Made by a program: the position numbers and the translations under genes
Source of the DNA: Zizania palustris
Lineage: Eukaryota > Streptophyta > Magnoliopsida > Poales > Poaceae
Length of the DNA stretch: 64,000 nucleotides
Assembly: GCA_019279435.1 (NCBI GenBank)
Contig: JAAALK010000285.1
Location: 29,358,371-29,422,370, forward strand
Direction of reading: 5' to 3'
Notes under the pieces: generated by a model
Databases searched by the model: none
What the model was told of the DNA's origin: nothing
The model's input: the letters and a program-made list of their open reading frames with translations, nothing else
Shown: in pieces, positions 34,519-46,095 of the stretch
Numbering within the stretch: position 1 is the stretch's first letter
How the letters are laid out: the number at the start of each line of letters is the position of its first letter

Positions 34519-36682
34519 TCATGAAAAATTGGTATCTATACCAAGAAGGAATCGAAGACCTCTTCGATCTCTAGAGCTAGGGTTGGAACGACTAGTTCTA
34601 GTGCTAGGAGTTCTAACAACTTTGCGTTTAACTCTTCTGCCTCCTTTCGAAGCTCTAAAGTCTTTTTGTTCTTGTTGAAGCTCCGCCCAAGTTCGAAGCC
34701 GTTCGGGACTCCTTTCCCAGCTTCCAAGTTCTTCAGGCTTTTTACCTTGAGCTTCTTCTTCTTCGTCTTCGGACCATATAATGTCCTCAGAAGATGAAGT
34801 TTCCAAGTTAACTTCTTTTTCTTCCTCTTTAATGCAAGATAATATATCTTTGCTTATTTCAGACGTAATCACTCCGGAACTATCTCGAGGAACTAGAAAT
34901 CGAGGGCGCTTGTGAAGTTTTAAGATATCGAAGGTAGCCCATAATAAGCGAAGTTTGTCATTAACATCTAACACTTCGACATCTTCCATATGAGGCAAAG
35001 CCTAAAAACATGATAAACAAATCTTCATTCATAAATGTACAAAAGCGGAGTGCTTTACATAGTTGAAGATCCTAAGGTAATTCTAAATCTGCGGGTTTGG
35101 AGGAGGTTGACTGCTCGAAGCTTGGGACCGAGCCTGCTTCTGGCGTTGTCCTTCGTCAATCCAGGCCTTGATCGCAGAGCGACCTTCGGCTCTCCATGAA
35201 GTTTGAAAGGCTTGCCAAGCAGCGGCCACACCTTCGGAGGGAGTAAGAAGCTGGTCGTCATCGAAGGTAATGGGACCCTCTCCTGCGCTCGGAGTTATCG
35301 ATCGGCCCAGATCTTCGTAGTAACGAAGTATGCCGACATCAGCCACTTGTCCGGAAATTTCTCCGCACCGAATGCTTGCTGTCTTCATTTGCTTCGTTGC
35401 ACCTTGGATCTTTTTCAGACGGCGCAGCAGGGAGATGTTGTCATCCGAAGGAAGCGTCCCAGTAGTACCGAAGTACTCCAGAACGCCTAACAATTGGTCC
35501 ATGACCTCCGCAGCTACCTTCTCTGACTTCAGCTTATCTTCAATTAATGCATCCTTCGTCGAAGTGAGCTCTCCTACTACTCCAGAGAGCCTAGCAGCCT
35601 CCGTAGCTAAAGAATTCTTTTGATTCAGTAGCTGGCAAGCTTCTTCTCGGAGTCTAACAAGCTCGGCCCCATAGTAGCGTGCTCCGCCTGCATCTTTTCA
35701 ATTTCTGCTTGAAGCACAATTTTTTCTGCTTCGAGCTCTTTGTTCACAACCTCCAAGCCTTGTCTGGCCCTGCGCTCCGTTGAAACCATGTTGTACATAT
35801 GGGCCACTCGACGTTTGGAGATAGTAAGATTTCGTTGAAGAGTTGCATTTTCCTCTCGAAGGCGAACGCTTCCACGTTTATGTGAGATGTTCGCAGCTCG
35901 GGCCAAGACTGTTTGCTGTAAAAAGAAAAAAACCAAGGTAAGAAATTATTTGTATATAAATTTGATGTTGTTTTGCAGATACTTTGTACCTGGTATGCTG
36001 CGCGTTCCATGGCAGCGTTAAGCTCCGAACTCTCCACCTCGCTCAAGATAGCCACCAAGTCCGTCTCCCCGACTTCGCGACTAGCTCGATCCAAAGGCTC
36101 GAGCAAAGTCCGAAGCCCAGTTCTTCGCTCCAAGAAAGGAGCTAGAAGGGGGAGCATGCTCAAGGCTTGCTGGTCATCTTCACTTGGCGAAGGCCCGGAG
36201 TGCTGAGCTGTGGTTTTCGGAGCCCTAGTAGACTGGCCCCCCTCAGTAGATTGGCTCTCGTCTGTTGACTCATATGGAGTTGATCCTGAGCTTGGAGCAA
36301 GGAGGGGGTCCATCTTCCCTTTGCCTTTTCCAGGCCCCATTTGAGTGGCTCCTGGAGTTGGCTCCGAAGTTGTCGAAGGTCCAGGAATTGTATCTTCGGG
36401 ACGGACCTCTTCCATTGAAGTGGATCCTGTAAAAACAAAAGTATTATACATTGTATAAATTTGCAGGGAAAAAGAACAAAAGAATTATGCGAAGTTTACC
36501 TTCGACATTCTGGCGACGGATGAGCATTGGGCTGCTTGGCGGGTCAAAGGCTACTCCAAAGTCTTCGTCAGAGTCAACAGTCAAATCTTCGACTGTTGGA
36601 GCATCTTCTTGAGCCGCCGTTGTTACTTCGCCCGGAATCGAAGCTGCAGTAACTTCGACTCCGCTTTCGTCCATAGGGGCTC
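34519..36682 (-). pseudogene. Antisense gene of Gypsy-1 (exons 2-5, broken)
   Basis: This is the older copy of the gene at 46096-49823. Exon 2 survives from 36682 to 36500, intron 2 is 36499-36428 (GT...AG, with an in-frame stop inside), exon 3 is 36427-35990, intron 3 is 35989-35916 (GT...AG), exon 4 is 35915-35089 and exon 5 is 35001-34519, ending DTNFS as in Gypsy-2. Intron positions match Gypsy-2 exactly relative to the protein. Damage: the donor of intron 4 reads AT instead of GT (35088-35087), there is a frameshift in exon 4 near 35510-35620, and exon 1 is lost beyond the Copia-A3 insertion. Exon 4 encodes a long coiled-coil-like stretch. Confidence 0.75.
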
Positions 36683-38051
36683 TGAGAAACCAAGGGTGGT
36701 TTCGGTGTATGTGATGAGTGATTGACAGGATTATTTACCCTCTGTTCGAAGGGTACCTCCGAAGGGGCTTCGGAGGTGGTACCTCCGAAGGGTGTTCGGA
36801 GGTGTTTCACCGGAGTGTGTTCGGTGTTTGCTTGCTGCAGCTGTGCAGCGGAGTGTGCCTGTCGGAGGGGTCCGGCAGTACACGATGACTGGGTTCGTAC
36901 CGATGGCTTCGGTACTTTGGGCGGTACACCGGAGTGTGTGCCGGAGGTTGCTAACCCGGAGAGGTCTCCGGAGTACTGGATACACTTGTTTGCTTGTCTG
37001 TGGTGCGCAGGGACTTCGGAGGCGACGGACAGGGTTCGAGCCAGGTGAACTTGGGTCAAGCGGGTGGCTTGATGCCAGGGGAGCAGGGAGCTCCGTCACG
37101 GTGGCTGCGAAGGTGGTCCGGGTCGGTCCTCGGGTCGAGACGTGCCAGGTGAAGGCAGAGAGTGCGGAGCGTGGCTCCGGCTGAAGGTACTCCGAGACAA
37201 AGTCCTCGGAGGTGAGGCACTTCGAAGGTACTCCGAATGGAGTGACTTCAGAGTTGGTGGAACAAGTCCTCTGCGGAGGCATGGAATTCGAAGTGTGCTC
37301 CGGAGGGAGACATTCGAAGGTACCCGACGAAGGTCTCAGAAGTCGAGGCGCATCGAAGGCATGGTCCGGGTGAGGCTCGTCGAGGAGTGTGCTCGGAGTG
37401 AGACACGGCGACGAAGTGCTCATGGAATGCTTCATGCGGAGGCCTTGGACGAAGGAGGGACTTCGAAGGGTGGTACTCCGAAGGTGAGGCTTCGGAGTGA
37501 GGATGACTTGAGGTGCTTCGGCCATGCATGGCTTCGGTACACGGACGGACGGTGTTCGAGCTCGGAGTAGCTGCGAAGCCGTGGTGATCCACTCCGGAGG
37601 TGGTGGTGCGAAGGCCCAAGGGCTTTGACGGCTTCGGCTCAAAACCGTCACTGTATCGAAGGAATTCTTCGGCGGAGCGAAGGCCATCAGGCTGCAGGCT
37701 TCTCGCCGAAGCTACCGCACCCTCGCGTGCGAAGGGAGGTTCCAGAAGTCAACTCTGTAAAGGCTGACACTGTCTGTTCTGAAAAAGACTGACACTGTCC
37801 CCTCTGCAGCTGACAGAGAAGCCTCCAAAATAAGGTGGACTACCTTTTGTACCCCTTAGTTCTGTAGAGACAAATCTGTTGTAAACCCTAGGGGTAAAGT
37901 AGTCACTTCCTTAGGATGAAGCCGTGGGCTATAAATATGGGGGCTCGGTAGGTAACATTTAACACTTTGAGCATTTACTGTTGAGCTCCTGTACACAGAC
38001 CTCGCTATATTCATCCAGAGTTCATTTATTTTGTGTTCCTTTGTTCAAGCG
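36683..38051 (+). repeat. Copia-A3 LTR, first 1369 bp, running into the gap
   Basis: It starts TGAGAAACCAAGG and follows the A2 LTR (on its minus strand) for its whole visible length, including the region deleted in the 13937-15311 copy. It is cut by the N run about 650 bp before its end. Whether it is a solo LTR or the 5' LTR of a full element cannot be told. The expected target duplication is ggctc (36678-36682). It disrupts the Gypsy-1 antisense gene. Confidence 0.85.
37930..37937 (+). promoter_or_regulatory. TATA box of Copia-A3 LTR
   Basis: TATAAATA within gggctataaatatggggg, the same as the A2 box at 825-832. Confidence 0.65.
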
Positions 38052-39051
38052 NNNNNNNNNNNNNNNNNNNNNNNNNNNNNNNNNNNNNNNNNNNNNNNNN
38101 NNNNNNNNNNNNNNNNNNNNNNNNNNNNNNNNNNNNNNNNNNNNNNNNNNNNNNNNNNNNNNNNNNNNNNNNNNNNNNNNNNNNNNNNNNNNNNNNNNNN
38201 NNNNNNNNNNNNNNNNNNNNNNNNNNNNNNNNNNNNNNNNNNNNNNNNNNNNNNNNNNNNNNNNNNNNNNNNNNNNNNNNNNNNNNNNNNNNNNNNNNNN
38301 NNNNNNNNNNNNNNNNNNNNNNNNNNNNNNNNNNNNNNNNNNNNNNNNNNNNNNNNNNNNNNNNNNNNNNNNNNNNNNNNNNNNNNNNNNNNNNNNNNNN
38401 NNNNNNNNNNNNNNNNNNNNNNNNNNNNNNNNNNNNNNNNNNNNNNNNNNNNNNNNNNNNNNNNNNNNNNNNNNNNNNNNNNNNNNNNNNNNNNNNNNNN
38501 NNNNNNNNNNNNNNNNNNNNNNNNNNNNNNNNNNNNNNNNNNNNNNNNNNNNNNNNNNNNNNNNNNNNNNNNNNNNNNNNNNNNNNNNNNNNNNNNNNNN
38601 NNNNNNNNNNNNNNNNNNNNNNNNNNNNNNNNNNNNNNNNNNNNNNNNNNNNNNNNNNNNNNNNNNNNNNNNNNNNNNNNNNNNNNNNNNNNNNNNNNNN
38701 NNNNNNNNNNNNNNNNNNNNNNNNNNNNNNNNNNNNNNNNNNNNNNNNNNNNNNNNNNNNNNNNNNNNNNNNNNNNNNNNNNNNNNNNNNNNNNNNNNNN
38801 NNNNNNNNNNNNNNNNNNNNNNNNNNNNNNNNNNNNNNNNNNNNNNNNNNNNNNNNNNNNNNNNNNNNNNNNNNNNNNNNNNNNNNNNNNNNNNNNNNNN
38901 NNNNNNNNNNNNNNNNNNNNNNNNNNNNNNNNNNNNNNNNNNNNNNNNNNNNNNNNNNNNNNNNNNNNNNNNNNNNNNNNNNNNNNNNNNNNNNNNNNNN
39001 NNNNNNNNNNNNNNNNNNNNNNNNNNNNNNNNNNNNNNNNNNNNNNNNNNN
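38052..39051. other. Assembly gap, exactly 1000 N
   Basis: The round length suggests a placeholder of unknown true size. On the left the sequence ends inside a Copia-A LTR; on the right it starts inside Copia-B integrase. Reading frames drawn through it are meaningless. Confidence 0.99.
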
Positions 39052-39100
39052 AAGCTCTAAGAAATATGTGGTTGGCTAGATCGCAAGCTATGTTCATAGC
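39052..39100 (-). pseudogene. Copia-B integrase fragment left of Gypsy-2
   Basis: The minus strand encodes AMNIACDLANHIFLRA, which continues FWAEA at 50783-50800 when Gypsy-2 is removed. The next part is in the gap. Confidence 0.8.
39096..39100 (+). repeat. Target-site duplication of Gypsy-2, left
   Basis: ATAGC directly before the LTR; the identical copy is at 50783-50787. Confidence 0.92.
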
Positions 39101-39592
39101 TGTGGGGGAAAATATCCATCTTCGGAGTTATTGCCAAAGCAACATGAAGACAGCCCAACAGTTCGAAGATAGTCCGAAGGTCATCTTCGAAGGTGGCTTG
39201 GAACCTCGTTCGGAGTCCGAGACTGGCATTGGTTCGAAGTATATTCTCGAACCAAAGCCTTCCAGGATCTTTTCTGCCAGCTAAGATGGAAGACTTATCT
39301 TCTATCCTATAGATTAGTCTTTTACCATTTTAGCCCTATTAAGGAAACAAATAGTTTCCTTAATGTCGGTTGTAATAGAGGGGTAAATAGGTCTTTTCCT
39401 TAATGTTTGGGCCTACAAATACCCCCATTTCACCCTGTAATACGGGACCGATTACAAGTGAATCAATACACACTTTCGAACTATTCTAAGCTATTATCCT
39501 TTCGGAGGCTTGGAACAGTTTGCTTCGCAAAACACTTCGTTTGTTAGTTTCTTTTCTACAGAAACCTGTTAGCGTAATCTTTTACGCCAACA
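39101..39592 (+). repeat. 5' LTR of Gypsy-2
   Basis: 492 bp, from TGTGGGGG to GCCAACA. Compared with the 3' LTR it shows about a dozen differences, mostly single-base losses next to short runs (for example TGT-GGGGG for TGTTGGGGG, and one C fewer in the run after the TATA box). Confidence 0.95.
39414..39421 (+). promoter_or_regulatory. TATA box position of Gypsy-2 5' LTR, altered
   Basis: Reads TACAAATA where the 3' LTR and Gypsy-1 have TATAAATA. The change could weaken the promoter or be a sequence error, since this region has other apparent errors. Confidence 0.55.
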
Positions 39593-39594
39593 GT

Positions 39595-39612
39595 TGGCGC
39601 CGTCCGTGGGGA
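39595..39612 (+). promoter_or_regulatory. Primer-binding site of Gypsy-2
   Basis: TGGCGCCGTCCGTGGGGA, identical to Gypsy-1, two bases after the LTR. Confidence 0.78.
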
Positions 39613-39654
39613 ACCTAGTCCAAAAAACTTCGTTCTCTACCAACCTCTCGCATC

Positions 39655-41174
39655 ATGCCTCCTAAGCGGAGTGCACCTCGCAATCCCACTCGGAGGTCCT
39701 CTCGGATCTCCGGAGAGATACCCTTCGACACAGTTGAAGTCGGAGGGTCTTCGACTATCCCTCCACCTCAAACTCCGCAAGGGGCTTCTATCCCTCGAGG
39801 ATACGAAACCTCTCCACCAACCCCTTTTACACTCCGACCGCCCGGAGCCCACTCTGCCACCCTCCATTCCGATCGGAACTGATCATACCAGTTCTCAAGA
39901 CCCGGAAGGTCCTTCCGGAGGAGATGAAGATAGCCTTGGAGACATGGCCACTCAAATGGCCAATCTTCAAGCCGAGGGTAGCGAGGTGGCGACAGGAGGC
40001 TGCGAACAGGCTTCGCCCTCAAGCCACCCCAGCTATCCCCGAAGTGCACGAAGACGACGATCTTGACTATCCCGAAGCCCGGAGAACGCTTCTTACGACA
40101 ACGAATCTCCGTTGCATCCTGAGCTTCAGAAGATTCGCTTCAATCCGAAGTTTAAAACTTCGAAGCTCTGCAAGTATGCGGAGACGAAGATCCCAGTGAG
40201 TTTGTGCGTTCTTATGCCCTAGCAATCGAAGCTAGTGGCGGAGACAGAGAAACTATGGCGAAGTGCTTCCCGTTAGCCCTTGAGGAGTGGCGTTGAGATG
40301 GTTCTGGTCTTTAAAGCCAGGATCAATCGATTCTTGGTCACGGTTAAAAAGGAAGTTCATAAGTAACTTTCAGGGCACCTTCGTGCCCCCCATGTCTACA
40401 GGAAGCCTTTTCCAAGTGAAACAGCTCCCCGGGAGAAACCATTGAGGCAGTACTTCAAGCGCTTCGCTCACACGAAGTCGCAAATTCGGGGGCTGTCCAC
40501 ATCTTCGGTGGTTGATGCGGCTCGGGAAGGCGTCAGTCATAAAGGCCTTCTGGATAATGCATCGGAAGAGCATCACCACAGTATCACAGTTGATGTCGTA
40601 CTTCGAGGAGTACTCGAAGTCAGAAGAAGGTTGGCTTCGGAGGACTACTGCTACTTCGACAGTGTTGACAGAAGTAAAAGCAGAAGTAAAGACTTTGGCT
40701 CAGCCACAAGAACCAGTCCCGAAGTGCAACATGATAGAAGAAGAGGGCAAAAGCACCCTCGTTCTGAGGTCTTAAACATTGCACCCCCGCAGAAGTTTGC
40801 GCCAAGAGCTCCACAGCCTGCGGGGCACAAGTCCAGCGGCTGGAGGCCGCCAGGGGAAAACGGCTGGCAAAGGCCAGACCCTTTTTTTGCTGTATTCATG
40901 GAGAGAACCGAAGTCATGCAACGGAAACCTGCAAGGCTATTCTTACCCTTCGGGGAGAATACTTGGAGAGAACTTCGGGTCGAGGTAGTACCGACCGAAG
41001 TCCAGCAGCAGCAGTGCGCTCGGAGCCGGTCCAGGCTGTGGCGCGGATAGAAAATCTTGATGCTGCAAGGCATCCTCCGGTGGCCAATGTTATGCCACCT
41101 CCGAAGCAAGAAGAAGGGCAAGATAGAGGGAAGAGAGTAGTTCTCCCTATCTCGGAGGAGGTACCCTCGGAAGC
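39655..41174 (+). pseudogene. Gypsy-2 gag (frameshifted)
   Basis: The ATG at 39655 starts MPPKRSAP. The domain order is as in Gypsy-1: Pro-rich start, DMATQMANLQAE, gag domain with NFQGTFVPP and YFKRFAHTKSQI, and a His/Cys motif near 40885-40935. The frame changes at least near 39880, 39980, 40060, 40290 and 40440. Each break can be explained by one gained or lost base, and in between there are long clean stretches, unlike the stop-rich Gypsy-1 copy. Either recent decay or sequencing errors near the gap explain this. Confidence 0.8.
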
Positions 41175-44100
41175 ATGTCCAAGAGACAGCGAAGAGAGTA
41201 CGTCCGAGAAGTAGGCCACATTGGGACTTCGTCATCTGCAGCTGCAATGCCGGAGTGGTCTCATGTTCCAATATCTTTCTCTGCGGAGGATGCAGCTGGT
41301 ATCAAGTTCCCGCATGCAGATCCATTGGGTATCACTGCTGATATTGCCGGAACTGAAGTCCGAAGGGTGCTAATCGACGGAGGTAGCTCGGCAGATATCA
41401 TATTTGTACAAGCCTTCGATCAGTTATGCATTTCCCGGAAGCATCTTCTCCCAGCGGCTCGTCCTCTGCAAGGCTTTGCAGGACCTCCGCTAGACGCACT
41501 TGGCCAGATAGGTCTGGAAGTAACCTTCGGAGAAGGTTTACTAGCTCGAACTGAAGAAGTTATCTTTGATGTGGTGGATGCCCCGTATGCTTATAATGTT
41601 ATCTTTGGCCGAGGCATGTTGAATCAGTTCGGAGCTGTGGCGCATCACAATTACTTGTGCATGAAGATGCCCACACAATCAGGAGTTCTGACAGTCTTCG
41701 GAGATCAAGCCATAGCTCGGAGAGCAGAATATGGTCATGGTCCTCCTCTTGATCCGAGGCAAGTAAACAGTGTCCAAGAAAATGGAGAAATTTTTTCAGC
41801 CTCCTCCGAAGCTTCGAAGAAATCGTTTCCAAGACCAAGTCCCGAAGGAGAGATTGCAACGAAGATCATTGTCAAAGATGGTAAAGAATACACTTTTCAG
41901 TTTGGTAAAGATTTACCTCCCGAAGTTGCAACTTCCTTGGAAAAGGTTGTAGGAGAAAATTTGGATGTCTTCGCCTGGTCTGACGAAGATATCACCGGAG
42001 TCGATCGGGATATTATTGAGCACAGCTTGCTTGTAAACCCGAAGGCCCGGCCTGTTCGACAAGGGCTCCGGAAGATGTCCGCAGAGAGAGCTGCTCTAGC
42101 TAAGGACGAAGTTGAAAAACTGTTGAAGGCTGGGATTATCAGAGAAGTGGCCCACACGGAATGGCTAGCCAACCCAGTCTTCGTCAGGAAGAAGTCTTCC
42201 GGAAAGTGGCGCATGTGCATTGATTTCACATCTTTGAATAAGCGTGCCCACGTGACCCCTACCCCATGCCCCGAATTGATCAACTAGTTGACTCCACTGC
42301 AGGTTCGGAGTTACTAAGCTTCCTCGACGCGTATTCCGGATATCATCAAATATGGTTGAAGCGCGAAGATGAAATCAAGACGAGCTTTGTAACTCCTTCG
42401 GGAGTCTTTTGCTATGTAAGAATGCCCTTCGGCCTAAGAAATGCCGGGGCTACTTTTTCAAGATTAGTTGCTAAGGCTCTAGGTCATCAACTAGGTCGCA
42501 ATGTGGAGGCCTATATGGATGATATTGTAATAAAGAGTGCTTTAAAGCACCAACATAGCCTAGACTTAGCAGAAACATTCAATAGCCTTCGGGCATGTGG
42601 GATCCGCCTTAACCCCGAAAAATGTATATTCGGAGCTAAGGCTGGAAAGTTGTTAGGGTACTTAGTTTCAAGCAGGGGAATTGAAGCTAGCCCTACTCAA
42701 ATAACTGCGCTGCAGAAGATGGCTCCTCCGGAGAATGTAAAGCAAGTGCAAAAGCTGACCGGACGTCTGGCCGCACTTAGCAGGTTTTTATCAAGGTCTG
42801 CGGAGAGGAGCTTGCCAATCTTTAAAGCTTTGAAAGGGTCCGAAGATTTTGCATGGACACCGGAGTGTCAGAAAAGCTTCGAAGATATTAAAGATTATCT
42901 CAGCAATCTTGCTACACTTACGGTGCCTATTGCGGACGAAACCCTACTTCTGTATCTTGCAGCTACAGGCTCAGCAGTCAGCGCAGTCCTTGTCAGAGAA
43001 GCTGATGTCAATGGGAAGTTGGTCCAAAATCCTGTCTATTTTGTATCCGAAGCATTGTCAGGAGCGAAGACAAGATACTCCGAACTTGAGAAGTTCGTTT
43101 ACGCTCTGATAATGGCTTCGAGGAAGCTAAGACACTATTTTTTGGCTCACAATGTAATTGTACCAACTTCGTATCCTTTAGGAGATATGCTCCGAAGCAA
43201 AGATTCCACTGGAAGGATTGGAAAGTGGGCAGTAGAGCTAGCACCCTTCGGCATATCTTTCCTGGCAAGGACAGCTATCAAATCTCAAGTCCTAGCAGAC
43301 TTCGTAGCAGAGTGGACTCCACCTGCGAAGTTGACTCCGGAGAAATCAGATGACGGAGTTTGGACTATTTACTCCGATGGAGCTTTCCAAGCATCCGGAG
43401 CAGGCATTGGGGCAGTATTAATTTCTCCGACAGGTCAAAGAGCAATGTACTCCGCAAGACTCAACTTTAAGTCTACCAATAATATAGCGGAGTACGAAGG
43501 AATATTATTGGGACTCCGGAAAGCACGTGCTCTAGGGGCTACAAGGATAATTATAAAAACAGATTCTCAGATAGTAGCAGGGCACGTAGACAAAAGTTTT
43601 CAAGTCCGACATCCACAGCTTGCAAAGTACTTGGAAGAAATTCGCAAGATCGAAGCACATTTCAAGGGTATTTCCATTCGGAGTATACCAAGAGCTGAAA
43701 ACGTGCAAGCGGACATTTTAGCGAAGGCTGCTGCCGGAGCTGTGGATGTGCCTGACGAAGCTTTCTATGAGGAGCTCAATATACCTTCGGTGCCACAAGT
43801 TGCTTCTGCAGAGATTCTCTGCATTCCTAGTGCAGATTGGAAAGATTCAATCATAGAACTCTTGCAAGGAGGAACGAATTTGCCCGAAGAGCCCCAATTG
43901 TCAAGGTTAAAGCTCAGAGCAAGAAACTATCAGTTAATCAACGGTATATTATACAAGGCCGGAGTATGTTCCCCTCTACTCCGATGTATATCTCAAGCCG
44001 AAGGCCAAGAAATTCTTCGAGAAATTCACGAAGGCCTTTGTGGAAGTCATTTAGCCCCTAGAGCTCTGGCAGGAAAAACACTTCGCCAGGGGCTTTATTG

Positions 44101-45049
44101 GCCCACAATAACAGCTGATGCGGAGAGCTTGGTCCGCACTTGTCAAGGATGCCAGTGGATGGGTCGACGGAGTCATCGCCCACCAACAGCTCTTCAAGTC
44201 ATTGCTCCGGTATGGCCTATGGCCAGATGGGGTATGGATCTAATTGGTCCCTTTCCGTTAGCAAAGGGAAATCTGAAATTCGCAGTGGTAGCTATCGAAT
44301 ATTTTTCTAAGTGGGTCGAAGCAGAGCCCTTAACAGCTATCACTTCGAATAATGTACAGAAATTCTTCTGGAAAAACATTATTTGCAGGTTCGGAGTGCC
44401 TAGATATCTCACAGTTGATAATGGAACACAGTTCGACGCAGAACCCTTCAGGAAGTTTTGCGAAGACCTAGGTATTCAACTATGTTTTGCTGCAGTGAGA
44501 CACCCTCAGTCAAATGGAGCCGTTGAGCGAGCCAATGGAAATATCTTATCAGGGCTAAATCGAAGAATAGTAGGATTATCAAAGGGACTGTGGACCGAAG
44601 AGCTTCCGAAGATTTTGTGGTCCATTCGGACTACACAAACAAGGTCCACAGGTTTTACTCCGTTCAGACTACTATTCGGAGACGAAGCTATGACTCCAAC
44701 GGAGCTCAAAGGAGGATCACTTCGCAGCACCGAACCAGACATCGAAGAAGAAAGACAAGCTTCGTTAGATTTGTCGGAAGAAACAAGGCTTCGAGCTGTA
44801 GCTAATTTATCAAAGTATCATCAGCAGACGAAGACTTGGTATGACCCGAAGGTTAAGCTCAGCGAGTTAAGGCCGGGTCATCTTGTTCTACGAAGCATTA
44901 TAGCACCAGGGAAGTTAGGCAATAAATGGGAAGGTCCATATTTAATCGTCCGCTCGGGGCGCCCTGGTTCATTTAAATTAGCTAATTTAGAAGGTGAAGA
45001 GTTAGCACATACTTGGCATGCGGAGCACCTAAAGCGATACTTCGCATAA
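41175..45049 (+). pseudogene. Gypsy-2 pol: protease, RT, two RNase H, integrase (one frameshift)
   Basis: Nearly intact. The first frame (41175-42287) holds protease (LIDGGSSADII near 41365) and the start of RT; the second (42266-45049, 927 residues) holds the rest. One base appears lost near 42240 compared with Gypsy-1. RT has YMDD at 42512-42523. RNase H spans about 42850-43330. The archaeal-type RNase H starts at about 43360 (YSDGAFQASGAG). Integrase has an HHCC region ending CQGCQ near 44155 and catalytic Asp 44237, Asp 44417 and Glu 44525, a DD35E spacing. The C-terminus has KWEGPY and ends KRYFA. If the single frameshift is a sequence error, the gene is intact. Confidence 0.9.
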
Positions 45050-45239
45050 GGGCCCCTTGTAATCTGTTTGTAATCACCTCTAAATTAATAAAACATACAC
45101 CAGTGGTTTGCCCTTCCCCTTGACACTCCTAGTTTCCCGAGCGGACGCGCTGGGACGGAAGTCGATCGAGAGGGAAGTGTCATCAAGCTGGCTGTATTTC
45201 CGGACTTCGAACCCTTAAAGTCGAAGCCTCCGGTGTGGT

Positions 45240-45725
45240 GGCTGAAATCCATCCGGAGCCCAAGCTGATACCTTGTAGGCATCCGTAAAAGAGCCAATAC
45301 CACATTCTACGGAGTCCAAGCTTCGGCTGGTAGACTTCCGTAAAAAGAGCCGAAGGTGGCCAAAATCTGCGGAGTCCAAGCTGCAGCTTGTCAGACTTCC
45401 GTAAAAAGAGCCGTAGGTGGCCAAATTCTGCGAAGTCCAAGCTCCGGCTGGTAGACTTCTGCAAAAAAGAGCCCAAGTGGCCAAATTCTGCGAAGTCCAA
45501 GCTCCGGCTGGTAGACTTCTGCAAAAAAGAGCCCAAGTGGCCAAATTCTGCGAAGTCCAAGCTCCGGCTGGTAGACTTCTGCAAAAAAGAGCCCAAGTGG
45601 CCAAATTCTGCGAAGTCCAAGCTCCGGCTGGTAGACTTCTGCAAAAACAGCCGAAGGTGGCTGCAATTTCTGCGAAATCCAAGCTCCGGCTGATAGATTT
45701 CCGCAAAAAACAGCCGAAGGTGGCT
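45240..45725 (+). repeat. 60-bp tandem array between pol and the antisense gene
   Basis: About eight units. Three are perfect and adjacent (45421-45480, 45481-45540, 45541-45600); the outer units on both sides are diverged. Each contains gaagtccaagctccggctgg followed by an A-run. Because 60 is a multiple of three and the unit lacks stops in several frames, long repetitive ORFs appear on both strands; they are not genes. 45050-45239 and 45726-46095 are noncoding spacer. Tat-type elements are known for tandem repeats in this place. Confidence 0.95.
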
Positions 45726-46095
45726 AAAGCAAAGCAGCATTTAAGCCATGAGCTTCAAATGATTGTTCATATGTGTCCAAAGTGACAAAATTTGTTAAGA
45801 CATTAAAGTGTCCTGGAAGTTATCTCAATTGATCTCTTTCATGAAATAAACAAAGGTACCAAGTTACCATTCTTCTGACTGCAAATAGTCGAAGATATTT
45901 CATAAAATTTCAAAAGATCTTTAAATGACAGAGGGGCTCCGAACCCCCACAAAATTGTACTCCGAAGTTTTTTCTTTGCGCATAACCATCTTCGAATACA
46001 GTTCGAAGTTGCTTATACCCAAAGAGGGGCTAGTAAATATGGAGACAATTTTAAATCGGCATTCATTATCAAAACAAATGTATTTACAAATTACA

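Larger units (their letters stand above)
27864..36682 (+). mobile_element. Gypsy-1, Tat-lineage Ty3/gypsy element, 3' end missing
   Basis: The order is LTR, primer site, gag, protease, RT, RNase H, archaeal-type RNase H, integrase, a tandem-repeat spacer and an antisense gene. It is the same family as Gypsy-2 (39101-50782) but older and broken. It inserted into Gypsy-C gag; the expected target duplication is gactt at 27859-27863. At 36683 a Copia-A3 LTR inserted into the antisense gene. The rest of Gypsy-1, its 3' LTR and the far part of Gypsy-C gag are not found anywhere in the window. Confidence 0.9.

Noticed and set aside
37981..39284. Long ORFs on both strands across the N run
   Set aside because: They consist of unknown bases; only the Copia-B integrase codons at 39052-39100 are real.
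45240..45725. CRISPR-like array
   Set aside because: The units are head-to-tail and contiguous with no unique spacers, in a plant retrotransposon.
45183..45785. Repetitive ORFs on both strands over the 60-bp array
   Set aside because: The unit length is a multiple of three and has no stops in several frames, so open frames arise on both strands by chance; no frame is conserved in Gypsy-1.
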